64,000 nucleotides of DNA from Actinomycetota bacterium. Lineage in GTDB: Bacteria > Actinomycetota > Acidimicrobiia > Acidimicrobiales > Ilumatobacteraceae. Under the pieces are notes generated by a model, which saw only the letters and a program-made list of their open reading frames with translations, had not been told where the DNA came from and made no database searches. A program made the translations under genes and the position numbers. Positions within the stretch are counted from its first letter, which is position 1, and every line of letters begins with the position of its first letter. Of this stretch, positions 1-8,912 are shown piece by piece. The stretch is taken from positions 34,544-98,543 of the forward strand of contig WLIV01000011.1 in the NCBI GenBank assembly GCA_009702045.1. The letters run 5' to 3'.

Positions 1-2
1 AC

Positions 3-815
3 CCGGCGCAGAGCGGCGACGAGGTGCTCTACGCCGTTGGCGAGCACATCGCCACGATCACGCTCAATGCACCGCAGCGGATGAACACGATCTCCGGTCT
101 GATGCTCGACCAACTGGCCGAGCGGCTCCTCCAGGCCGACCGTGACCGCGATGTGCGAGTGATCGTGCTCACAGGGGCCGGCCGGGTGTTCTGTGCGGGG
201 CTCGACATGGCTGCGCAGATGGGCGCCTCGAAGGGTTCGCTGGGTGGACTCAGTGGTGAAGGCGGGATGAACGGCGAACTCGACCTGCGCACCACACCAC
301 CCACGGTCCTGCACAACCTCGACACACCGGTCATCTGCGCCCTGAATGGCGGCGCTGCGGGCTATGGCCTCGACATCGCCCTCGGGTGCGACATCCGCAT
401 CGCCTGCGCCTCGGCAAAGCTGAACCCCGGCTTCGCCAAGCGCGGCATCCTGCCCGAGAGTGGCGGCACGTGGCTACTGCCGCGGATGGTCGGCTACGCC
501 AGGGCAGCCGAGATTGCCTTCACCGGCCGCATGCTCAGCGCGACGCAGGCCGAGCAGCTAGGGCTCGTCAACCATGTCGTTGCCGACGATGCGTTCACCG
601 ATGCTGTTCGCGACCTGGCGTTGGAAATCGCTGCCAATGCGCCGCTGGCCGTGCGGGCGATCAAGCGAATGATGCGCGCTGCCGAGACCGAGACGTTCGA
701 TCAGAACGTGCACCACGTGTTCCTGCAGCTGCTGCCGCTGCTGCGCACTGACGACTTCCGCGAGGCCGTCACGGCCTACATGGAGAAGCGTCCGCCCACG
801 TTCACGGGTCAGTGA
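3..815 (+). CDS. Enoyl-CoA hydratase/isomerase family protein (5' end outside window)
   Basis: A crotonase-fold protein, expected to hydrate or isomerise an enoyl-CoA thioester in fatty acid or branched-chain catabolism; the exact substrate cannot be told. It carries the family signatures: an early IATITLNAP strand, the CoA-binding AGLDMAAQ segment, and the oxyanion-hole region ALNGGAAGYGLDIALGCD followed by the PESGGTW stretch typical of active members. The reading frame is open to the first complete codon. A GTG at 24 could be the start, but relatives usually have several residues before this point, so the true start probably lies upstream of the window. Its stop lies 26 bases before the start chosen for the nitroreductase, which suggests cotranscription. 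Confidence 0.85.
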   Translation, partial: PAQSGDEVLYAVGEHIATITLNAPQRMNTISGLMLDQLAERLLQADRDRDVRVIVLTGAGRVFCAGLDMAAQMGASKGSLGGLSGEGGMNGELDLRTTPPTVLHNLDTPVICALNGGAAGYGLDIALGCDIRIACASAKLNPGFAKRGILPESGGTWLLPRMVGYARAAEIAFTGRMLSATQAEQLGLVNHVVADDAFTDAVRDLALEIAANAPLAVRAIKRMMRAAETETFDQNVHHVFLQLLPLLRTDDFREAVTAYMEKRPPTFTGQ

Positions 816-841
816 TGCCAGCAACTGAGAAGGGCGCGCCG

Positions 842-1516
842 GTGAACGAACTGCTGGAAGCGCTGGCTACTACTCGCACGATTCGCCGCTACACGGACGA
901 CCCGGTCGAGCAGCACGACCTTGGTCGGATCTTGTGGCACGCGACGCGTGCCCCCAGTGGCAGCAACCGCCAACGCGTGCGGTATGTCGTGCTGCGCAAC
1001 AGCGAGCCTGCGTTACAGGCCAGGGCCGCGCTCGGTCGTTCGGCCCGCGCTGCGTGGCAGCACAAGGAGGTTGCCGACGGCTATGGCGCAGGCAGCGGGG
1101 CTGCGGCAGATTCGCCCAAATCGCGCATGGCGGCCACGATGCAGCACTATGTCGAACACTTCCACGAGGCGCCGGTCATCGTGTTGGTGTGCCTGCTGCG
1201 GTACCGCGACGCAAATCCCTACGAGGGAGCGTCGGTCTATCCGGCGGTGCAGAACCTGTTGTTGGCCGCACGGGGTCTCGGCTACGGCGGAGCGGTCACG
1301 ATGTGGCAGTTGCCGGTCGAGCAGGAACTTCGTGAGATCCTGGCCATCCCGGACGAGGCTGCGCTGTCCGCGTGCATCACGTTGGGCCGCCCCGCCGGTC
1401 AGCACGGCCCAGTGCGTCGTCGGCCGCTGCGCGACGTCGTGTTCGACGGCCAGTGGGGCGAGACCGCCGAGTGGGCCGTCGACCCACCCGGTACGCAGTT
1501 CACGGCATGGAAGTGA
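842..1516 (+). CDS. Nitroreductase family protein
   Basis: An FMN-dependent nitroreductase-like oxidoreductase of about 224 residues; the natural substrate is unknown. Family features are the N-terminal TTRTIRRYTDDPV segment (FMN phosphate contact), RAPSGSNRQ, and the C-terminal AARGLGYGG and ITLGRPAG stretches. The GTG at 842 is chosen because GAAGGG sits seven bases upstream and the protein then begins at the usual distance from the TTR motif. An ATG at 815, overlapping the previous TGA, would add nine residues. The gene ends inside the start region of the next gene. Confidence 0.85.
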   Translation: MNELLEALATTRTIRRYTDDPVEQHDLGRILWHATRAPSGSNRQRVRYVVLRNSEPALQARAALGRSARAAWQHKEVADGYGAGSGAAADSPKSRMAATMQHYVEHFHEAPVIVLVCLLRYRDANPYEGASVYPAVQNLLLAARGLGYGGAVTMWQLPVEQELREILAIPDEAALSACITLGRPAGQHGPVRRRPLRDVVFDGQWGETAEWAVDPPGTQFTAWK

Positions 1517-2079
1517 CCCACGACCCATTCTCGGTGCTGGGCGTGCCGGCGATGTCCGATGCCGCCACGCTGGGTGCCGCCCGGCGACGGTTGGCCCGCG
1601 AACTGCACCCTGACGTCGGCGGCGATGCTGCGGCGATGCAAGCGGTGAACGTGGCCTACGACGAGGCGCTACGCCTTCTCGCCGAGCCGCCACCGGCTGA
1701 ACCTGCCGAGCCTGAACCGGCTCCAGTGAGGGAGCCGCAGGCGAGCACGCATCGACGTGGTCCGGCGCGCAACGTTCAGCACGACAACCCGTCGTTCACC
1801 ATTGCGGTGCTGCCCGCCGAAGCATTCGAGGCGCTGCTCATCGTGACGTCATGGATCGGCGAGGTGCTGGTCGACGATCCGCCGTACGTCTTGGAAGTGT
1901 TCTTGCACGAACCGGCGCCGTGCTGGTGTCGGCTGGATCTCGTGCCGGACGCGGGCGCCACCACCATCAGCCTCACCGTTGCGGCGGTGGAGGAGGACGG
2001 CGTGGGGATACTGCCGCCGCCCGATATCGACCTGGTGCGCGACACGTGGGTCGCCGGGCTCAATGAGCCGCTTTGGTGA
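1507..2079 (+). CDS. J-domain (DnaJ-like) protein
   Basis: A protein of about 190 residues starting with a J domain: DPFSVLGVP, then RRRLARELHPDVGGD with the diagnostic HPD tripeptide near residue 37, then a helix VAYDEALRLL. J domains stimulate the ATPase of Hsp70 (DnaK). No Gly/Phe linker or zinc-finger domain follows, so this is a specialised J protein rather than DnaJ itself. The C-terminal roughly 130 residues, rich in V, L, D and E, are unrecognised. The start at 1507 overlaps the nitroreductase end by ten bases. The last 20 bases overlap the convergent sua5 gene tail to tail. Confidence 0.75.
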   Translation: MEVTHDPFSVLGVPAMSDAATLGAARRRLARELHPDVGGDAAAMQAVNVAYDEALRLLAEPPPAEPAEPEPAPVREPQASTHRRGPARNVQHDNPSFTIAVLPAEAFEALLIVTSWIGEVLVDDPPYVLEVFLHEPAPCWCRLDLVPDAGATTISLTVAAVEEDGVGILPPPDIDLVRDTWVAGLNEPLW

Positions 2080-2959
2080 GCCGATCGCGTATGGCGTGTC
2101 CGAGCCCGCCGGATGGTGGCATCACCGCGATGATCACCGCGGCACCCATGTCGTCGGCACGTCGCAGGTCGGCGTAGAGCGATCGGGCGTACTCCACGAG
2201 GTTGTCGGTGCGATCGATCACCACAGCGTCTGCGAGCTGGGCGGCACGACTGAGCGCAGCAGCCGAACTGTCCACCAACAGCACTCTGGCTGATGGCGCG
2301 TAGTGCGAGGCGAGCATGCCGGCGGCGCGGCTGGGCCCGCTGGGTGCAGCAATGCGACCATCGAGCAGCGCAGCGACCTGCTCGGACGGGATGCCACCAG
2401 GACGCAGGATCTGTGGGGGATCCACCGTGCAGTCGACGATGGTGCTCTCGACGCCCACTGGGCAGTGGCCGCCGTCCAGCACGTAGTCGACCAACGTGCC
2501 CAGATCCTGGTGCACATGCTCGGCGGTCGTGGGGCTGACCTTCCCGAACAGGTTCGCTGAGGGTGCCGCGAGGCCGCCCCCGAAACGGGTGAGCAGTTCG
2601 GTGGTGAGCGGGTGGGCGGGGACGCGCACGCCAACTGTCGGACGGCCGCCGGTGACCAGATCGAGCACATGTGCGGCCTTGGGCAGTAACAGTGTGAGCG
2701 GGCCGGGCCAGCACGTCTCGGCCAGCACCGCCGCCGCAGGAGGTACCTCGGTGGCCCACTCAGTGAGTTGTTCCGCGTCGGCGATGTGCACGATCAGCGG
2801 GTGATCAGGCGGCCGACCCTTGGCCGCGAACACGCGGCGCACGGCGTCTGGGTTCGATGCATCGGCAGCCAGGCCGTAGACCGTCTCGGTAGGTATGCCC
2901 ACCAGGCCACCGGAGCGGAGGATCTCCAACGCCCGGTCGACGGACGTGCCGATGGTCAT
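2060..2959 (-). CDS. L-threonylcarbamoyladenylate synthase (Sua5/TsaC family)
   Basis: Makes threonylcarbamoyl-AMP from threonine, bicarbonate and ATP, the first step of t6A37 modification of ANN-decoding tRNAs. The YrdC-type core is clear: GGLVGIPTETVYGLAADA, then KGRPPDHPL, and further on SANLFGKVSPTTAEHV. At 299 residues it is the longer Sua5 form with a C-terminal Sua5 domain, rather than the roughly 200-residue TsaC form. It lies downstream of, and in the same direction as, the alpha/beta hydrolase, with a 62-base gap filled by tandem repeats. The 3' end overlaps the J-domain gene by 20 bases. Confidence 0.9.
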   Translation of the reverse strand: MTIGTSVDRALEILRSGGLVGIPTETVYGLAADASNPDAVRRVFAAKGRPPDHPLIVHIADAEQLTEWATEVPPAAAVLAETCWPGPLTLLLPKAAHVLDLVTGGRPTVGVRVPAHPLTTELLTRFGGGLAAPSANLFGKVSPTTAEHVHQDLGTLVDYVLDGGHCPVGVESTIVDCTVDPPQILRPGGIPSEQVAALLDGRIAAPSGPSRAAGMLASHYAPSARVLLVDSSAAALSRAAQLADAVVIDRTDNLVEYARSLYADLRRADDMGAAVIIAVMPPSGGLGHAIRDRLTKAAH

Positions 2960-2970
2960 GAGCGGCCGAT

Positions 2971-3031
2971 CTTCATGCAGGGCCGCACTTCATGCAGGGC
3001 CGGACTCATGCAGGGCCGGACTCATGCAGGG
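2971..3031. repeat. Tandem repeat of 16-17 bases, four units
   Basis: Four near-identical units, each with core TCATGCAGGG, start at about 2971, 2988, 3005 and 3021, with periods of 17, 17 and 16 bases. Read on the minus strand, each unit is a copy of the last codons and stop of the alpha/beta hydrolase (CCTGCATGA). The array therefore looks like serial duplication of the 3' end of that gene into the gap before sua5. Each unit offers both a TGA and an ATG. Confidence 0.85.
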
Positions 3032-3708
3032 AGGGCGTCGAGGAACTCGAGTGCAGCGTCGATGAACCCGAAGGCCTCCGGTGTGGCGAAGTGGTCGACG
3101 TTGCGCAGCACCTTCAGCGTGGCCTGGGGGAGTGCGGCGACCAAAGGGTCGCCGGGGCCGGCGAAGTCCTTGTCGCCGATGACGACGAGTGTCGGGCAAG
3201 TGACGGTGCCGAGCATTGTCGGGGTGATCGGCTCGGTAGCAGTGCAGCGCAGCAGCGCGGCGAGTGCCTCGGGATCGTTGCCATCGGAGCGCGCGTAGTT
3301 TCCGAACACGTGAGCCATGGTGTCGTCTTCGGGAGCGGTGCCCTCGACTCCGGCGATCATCCGCCGTGAGTTCTCCGCGTCACGTTCGAGCACGTTGCGG
3401 CCCACACCAGCCAGCACGATCTTGCGAAACCGATGCGGGTGCTGTGCGGCCAGACGCAGCAGCGTCATCGCCCCGAGCGAGAAGCCCACGGCATCAACCG
3501 GCTCGTCGGGCAAGGCCTCGAGCACTCGCGCACCCAGGTCGGCGTATGCCTCGGGCTCGTGTGGTTTCGGCGCAGCGCCGTGACCCAGCAGATCGATTCC
3601 GATGACCGAGCGCCCGGCGTCGCTGAGTAGTTCGGTGAACCCGCTGCGCTGCCATGTGGCCGCGAACGATCCACCCCATCCGTGTACGAGAACGACCGGT
3701 GTACCCAC
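3022..3708 (-). CDS. Alpha/beta hydrolase
   Basis: A serine hydrolase of about 228 residues; substrate unknown. HGWGGS forms the oxyanion hole, GFSLGAM is the nucleophile elbow (Ser in G-x-S-x-G), and VDHFATPE near the C-terminus supplies the catalytic histidine. The frame stays open far upstream, across guaB1. The GTG at 3708 is chosen because TAGGTT lies exactly seven bases upstream, as in other leaderless genes of this window, and because the protein then starts just before the first beta strand. It is transcribed divergently from guaB1 and is followed by the tandem repeat and sua5. Confidence 0.8.
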   Translation of the reverse strand: MGTPVVLVHGWGGSFAATWQRSGFTELLSDAGRSVIGIDLLGHGAAPKPHEPEAYADLGARVLEALPDEPVDAVGFSLGAMTLLRLAAQHPHRFRKIVLAGVGRNVLERDAENSRRMIAGVEGTAPEDDTMAHVFGNYARSDGNDPEALAALLRCTATEPITPTMLGTVTCPTLVVIGDKDFAGPGDPLVAALPQATLKVLRNVDHFATPEAFGFIDAALEFLDALPA

Positions 3709-5223
<1,515 letters not shown>

Positions 5224-5224
<1 letters not shown>

Positions 5225-5889
5225 TGCCCGGCTCTGTGAGCAACGTCGTCGCCATCGACGGTCCCGCGGGGGCGGGCAAGAGCACGATCGGTAAGGCCTT
5301 GGCGGCCAAGCTGGGCCTTGAGTACCTCGACACTGGAGCGATGTATCGGGCCGTCACCTTTTTGGCGATGCAACGCGGTCTCGACCTCGCCAACCTCGCG
5401 CTGATTGGTGAGCTGGCGCGTACGGTGACGCTCGAGGTCGGTACCCGCGGTGTGTTCGTGGACGGGCTCGACGCAACGTCCGCCATCCGCACCCCGGAAG
5501 TCACGGCTGCCGTCAGTCAGGTGGCGGCGAACAGCGAGGTTCGTGCCGAGATGCGTGCGCGCCAGCGGGCGTGGGCGGCCACGCGTGGCGGGGGAGTGAT
5601 CGAGGGTCGCGACATTGGTTCGGTGGTGTTCCCGGATGCACAGCTGAAGCTGTATCTCACCGCTTCGCCACGCACTCGCGCTGAGCGTCGAGTGGCCGAG
5701 GCCGGTGGCGATGTCGACGAGATCGAGCGATCCATCGCCGCTCGCGATCACCACGACAGCAGCCGCAGTGACAGTCCGCTCGTAATGCCCGACGGGTCGA
5801 TCGTGGTAGACACAACAGGTATGGGCGTCGAGGCGGTGCTCGCATACATCGAGGGACTGATGACCAGCGAGAAAGCGGAGCAGCGATGA
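5224..5889 (+). CDS. cmk: Cytidylate kinase
   Basis: Phosphorylates CMP and dCMP with ATP. The Walker A loop GPAGAGKST (about residues 13-21) is followed by LDTGAMYRAV, the CMP-binding signature, and EGRDIGSVVFPDA with ASPRTRAERR in the lid. At 221 residues it is the usual short bacterial form. The frame is open upstream, but the ATG at 5224 overlaps the guaB1 stop and gives the expected N-terminus. It overlaps plsC by the ATGA arrangement, so the three genes form an operon. Confidence 0.95.
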
Positions 5890-6569
5890 CGAGGGTCTCC
5901 ACCAAGCTGGCCGGCACCAGCTTCCCCGACAAGGTGGCGTACCACACCGTCCGCGGGATCGTCACCGTGTTCTGCCGGCTGTGGTGCCGCATGCAGATCG
6001 AGGGTCGCGAGCACTTCCCCAAGGAAGGCCCGTTTATCCTCGCCCCGACGCACCGCAGCATCATCGACACGCCGGTGTCATCTGGTGTGTACACCAAGCG
6101 CATGCGGTTCATGGGCGCCGACAAGTGGTGGAGCAACAAGTACTTCGGCAAGCTGCTCACTGCGCTCGGTGGGTTCCCGGTCAGCCGGGGCAGCGCCGAC
6201 CGCGAGGCGCTGAAGCGCTGTCTCGCGGTGATCGAGGGCGGCGAGCCACTGGTGATGTTCCCTGAGGGCGAACGCAAGAGCGGCACGGTCGTGCAACCAC
6301 TGTTCGAGGGCGCTGCGTACATCTCAATGAAGACCGGTGCACCGATCATCCCGGTGGGTATCGGCGGCAGCGAACGGGTGATGCCCAAGGGTGCCAAGTT
6401 CATCTTCCCGCGCAAGATGTACGTCATGGTCGGTAAGCCGATGTCGGTGCCCGTGGTCGAGGGGCAGAGCGCCAAGGAACAGCGTGAGGCCTCGCGCCAG
6501 CTCACCGCCGACCTGCACGCCGAACTCCAGCGCCTGTTCGACGTCGCCCAGTCCCGCGCCGGCTACTGA
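5886..6569 (+). CDS. plsC: 1-acyl-sn-glycerol-3-phosphate acyltransferase (PlsC family)
   Basis: Transfers an acyl chain to lysophosphatidic acid to make phosphatidic acid at the inner membrane face. The catalytic H-x4-D motif is HRSIID (about residues 56-61). The glycerol-phosphate-binding FPEGERKSG block lies near residue 125, and GAPIIPVGI is the later conserved block. At 227 residues it matches other actinobacterial PlsC-like proteins that sit behind cmk. It starts with an ATGA overlap on cmk. A copy of the 82-base repeat begins eight bases after its stop. Confidence 0.9.
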   Translation: MTRVSTKLAGTSFPDKVAYHTVRGIVTVFCRLWCRMQIEGREHFPKEGPFILAPTHRSIIDTPVSSGVYTKRMRFMGADKWWSNKYFGKLLTALGGFPVSRGSADREALKRCLAVIEGGEPLVMFPEGERKSGTVVQPLFEGAAYISMKTGAPIIPVGIGGSERVMPKGAKFIFPRKMYVMVGKPMSVPVVEGQSAKEQREASRQLTADLHAELQRLFDVAQSRAGY

Positions 6570-6577
6570 CGGTCTGC

Positions 6578-6659
6578 GCATCGGTTTCTGGGAAGGAATC
6601 TTCCCAAACGGGTTTCTGGGCAGGTCTGGTCCCGGAAACCGGAACCAGGACTTCCCAGA
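6578..6659 (+). repeat. 82-base intergenic repeat, copy A
   Basis: One of three ungapped 82-base copies (others at 53371 and 60492), all on the plus strand just after a stop codon. Each begins GC(A/T)TCGG and holds two related halves starting TTCTGGG. In this copy the first half forms a hairpin TGGGAAG-GAAT-CTTCCCA (6589-6606). The second half folds as CTGGG (6616-6620) with CCCAG (6654-6658), and inside that TCTGGT-CCGG with CCGG-ACCAGG around an AAA loop. It is followed by a GGCCGG/CCGGCC inverted repeat. Confidence 0.8.
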
Positions 6660-6710
6660 GCGGGCCGGCGGAGCTTGCGGACCGGCCGCGGCGGGCGCAT
6701 GATGCGCACC

Positions 6711-6902
6711 ATGACGGAGTGCAGGATCTGCGGGATCGAGGTGCGCGAGGGCGACGACGCCATCGAGGCGGACGGCCATGTCTTGCACGCGGGGTGCGCG
6801 GATGCGCACGTCGACTCACCGCGTCGTCACATCGGCTCGTGGGCCCAGATGGGTGCACGCGGCCAGATGTCGATGGGTGCCGTCCAGCGCGGCGAACTCT
6901 GA
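6711..6902 (+). CDS. Small putative zinc-binding protein
   Basis: A 63-residue ORF of unknown function. Near the N-terminus it has paired metal ligands C4-x2-C7 and H26-x2-C29, the spacing of a treble-clef or LIM-like zinc finger, inside MTECRICGIEV and DGHVLHAGC. The remainder is low complexity. No strong ribosome binding site is visible, and upstream ATGs at 6699 and 6702 would extend it slightly. It lies alone between the repeat and the convergent aminopeptidase. The CxxC/HxxC pattern is the main argument that it is real. Confidence 0.5.
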   Translation: MTECRICGIEVREGDDAIEADGHVLHAGCADAHVDSPRRHIGSWAQMGARGQMSMGAVQRGEL

Positions 6903-7006
6903 ACTCGGCACTGCTGCGTCGTCGTCGGAAGCTGAGCCAATGTTGGCGGTTAGACGGGGCAGGGCCACGTGTGAACGCCGAAGCTGCGCGCGGCGAACTC
7001 TGAACT
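6887..7006. repeat. Pair of 19-base direct repeats
   Basis: GCGCGGCGAACTCTGAACT occurs at 6887-6905 and again at 6988-7006, 101 bases apart. The first copy contains the stop of the small zinc protein; the second runs into the stop of the M18 aminopeptidase. The 102 bases between the two genes (6903-7004) hold no other recognisable feature. Confidence 0.8.
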
Positions 7007-8273
7007 AGGCGCCGGCGAACCAACTGGCAAGGCCATCGGCCAGCCACACCGGGTCGTGCGTGCCGCACAGCTCGCGAGCGCTGTGCATGCTCAACTGCGG
7101 TACGCCGACATCGACGGTGGCGATGCCAAGGCGGGTAGCGGTGATCGGGCCGATGGTGCTGCCGCAGGGCATGTTGTTGCGGCTGACGAACACCTGCCAC
7201 GGCACACCGGCCGCAGCGAAGACCCGCTGCGCGAGCGCCGCGGTGACTGCCGAGGTGGCGTAACGCTGGTTGTGGTTCAGCTTGATCGCCGGGCCCTGGT
7301 TCACCATCGGACGGTGGCCAGGGTCGTGGCGTTCGGGGTAGTTCGGGTGCACGCTGTGCGCGTTGTCGCACGAGAAGCAAGTGCTCGACGCGAGCTGCGC
7401 CAGGTACTGCCCACGGTCGGCGCCGAACGCCAGCGCTAGCCGTTCCAGCGTGTTTTCTAGGAGCGGCCCGGCAGCGCCAGTGGTGCTCTCGGAACCGACC
7501 TCCTCGTGGTCGAACAAGGCGATGACCGCGGTGGCGTCGTCGGTGGGGGAAGCGGTGCAGATGGCCGCAGTGGCCGCCCAGCACGACACCTGGTTGTCCA
7601 GCCGACCCGAGGCCAGCAGATCGCCGGTGGGGCCAAGCACCGCCGCCGTCGTGAGGTCGTACAGACAAAGGTCCCAAGCGGCGACGTCTGCCGCACCAAC
7701 GCCCGCCCGTTCCGCGAGCCATTCGCGGAACTCGCCGTCGCGTGACGTGCCGACACCCCACACCGGGGTGAGGTGCTGCTGCTTGTCGAGGACCACGCCC
7801 TTCTCGTTGACGTCGCGGTCGAGGTGGATCGCCAACTGCGGCACACGTGCAATGGGCGTATCGACCCGTACGAGCGAGGTGGAGCCATCGGCCAGTACGA
7901 CGTGACCGGCGATGCCGAGGTCGCGGTCGAGCCACGAGTTCAACAACGCGCCGCCGTACACCTCCACAGCGAGTTGCTTCCAGCCGGCAACGCCGAGGTC
8001 GGGTCGCGGCTTGACGTGCAGTCCCGGCGAGTCGGTGTGTGCGCCGACGATGCGCAATGGCGAGGCGGGCCGAGCGTTCGCGCCGCGGCTCCAGGCAACC
8101 AGCGCCCCGCCGCGCACGACGTACCCGCGTGCGGGAAGGTCGATCCATGCAGCGGTCTCGTCGACGGCGGCAAACCCTGCGGACTGCAATCTGGCGACTG
8201 TGGCTGCGACCGCATGCCACGGCGACGGCGAGCCATCGAGATAGTCGATGAGGTCGTGTAGCTGCGCGTTCAT
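7005..8273 (-). CDS. M18 family aminopeptidase
   Basis: A dinuclear zinc aminopeptidase of 422 residues, likely cytoplasmic, removing N-terminal residues (acidic ones in characterised relatives). Metal-site motifs are visible: VGAHTDSPGLHVKPRPD with the first His and bridging Asp, ALFDHEEVGSES with the catalytic and metal-binding Glu pair, and FSCDNAHSVHPNYPERHD with the later His ligands. The start overlaps the stop of the upstream phosphatase by four bases, so both belong to one minus-strand operon. Confidence 0.9.
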   Translation of the reverse strand: MNAQLHDLIDYLDGSPSPWHAVAATVARLQSAGFAAVDETAAWIDLPARGYVVRGGALVAWSRGANARPASPLRIVGAHTDSPGLHVKPRPDLGVAGWKQLAVEVYGGALLNSWLDRDLGIAGHVVLADGSTSLVRVDTPIARVPQLAIHLDRDVNEKGVVLDKQQHLTPVWGVGTSRDGEFREWLAERAGVGAADVAAWDLCLYDLTTAAVLGPTGDLLASGRLDNQVSCWAATAAICTASPTDDATAVIALFDHEEVGSESTTGAAGPLLENTLERLALAFGADRGQYLAQLASSTCFSCDNAHSVHPNYPERHDPGHRPMVNQGPAIKLNHNQRYATSAVTAALAQRVFAAAGVPWQVFVSRNNMPCGSTIGPITATRLGIATVDVGVPQLSMHSARELCGTHDPVWLADGLASWFAGA

Positions 8274-8893
8274 CCCTGCTGCACCAGACCCATCGGCAGA
8301 CCCGTCCCACGCAGGTGCGATGTCTCGTTCATGGTGACGACGTTACGGTGCCCGCGGCGTGAGGCGGCGACGCGGTTGATGCTGGTGTAGTTGGGATAGA
8401 AGAGCGATTGTTTCAGTCCCAGCCCGAGAATGTGGGCGAGGTACATGTTGATCACGCCGCCGTGACACGTCACGGCGATGCGCTGACCCGGGTGCACGTC
8501 GATCAACCCCTCGACAGCAGTGACGACGCGGCGTTGGAACTGCTCGAGCGACTCTTCGCCGAAGGAGTACTCACCGCTGAGCATTGCTCTCCAGCGCGGA
8601 TCGTTGGTTGCCTTCAGTTCTTCGATGGGCACGTACTCACTGGAGTTGCGATCGGACTCGGCGACGTCGTCGACCACCGTGATCGGCAGTCCCTTGGCCT
8701 CGGCGAGCGGCACAGCCGTCTGGTGCGCCCGTCGCAACGGGCTGCTGTAGATCGCATCGATCGGTTCGGAGTCCAGATATCGGGCCAGGTGGCGTGCCTG
8801 TTCGAGACCGGCAGGTGCGAGCTCGGGGTCGGCGATTCCCTCGCTCAACTCCCGTCGTACTGGTAGACCATGACGTATCAACATCAACTCCAT
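8270..8893 (-). CDS. Histidine phosphatase family protein (phosphoglycerate mutase-like)
   Basis: A 207-residue member of the histidine phosphatase superfamily. LIRHG carries the phosphate-accepting His near residue 7. Further catalytic residues are in SSPLRRAHQTA, and the second His is in VTCHGGVINM. The substrate is not evident. The ATG at 8893 starts the protein just before the RHG motif; the frame is open further up but would run into the divergent pyruvate kinase. Only 19 bases separate the two divergent start codons. Confidence 0.85.
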   Translation of the reverse strand: MELMLIRHGLPVRRELSEGIADPELAPAGLEQARHLARYLDSEPIDAIYSSPLRRAHQTAVPLAEAKGLPITVVDDVAESDRNSSEYVPIEELKATNDPRWRAMLSGEYSFGEESLEQFQRRVVTAVEGLIDVHPGQRIAVTCHGGVINMYLAHILGLGLKQSLFYPNYTSINRVAASRRGHRNVVTMNETSHLRGTGLPMGLVQQG

Positions 8894-8912
8894 GCCGACT
8901 AGATAAGCAGCT
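8894..8912. promoter_or_regulatory. Nineteen-base divergent promoter with a shared -10
   Basis: TAGATA (8900-8905) lies seven bases before the pyk ATG on the plus strand. The same six bases read TATCTA on the minus strand, six bases before the phosphatase ATG. No Shine-Dalgarno sequence fits on either side, so both mRNAs would be leaderless from one symmetric element. Confidence 0.5.

Noticed and set aside
2971..3031. CRISPR-like array
   Set aside because: Units are 16-17 bases and contiguous, with no unique spacers and no cas genes nearby; a simple tandem duplication.
6502..8310. 602-codon minus-strand frame across the M18 gene and the 82-base repeat
   Set aside because: Arg- and Pro-rich translation without motifs. 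The M18 aminopeptidase in another frame of the same strand explains the coding signal.
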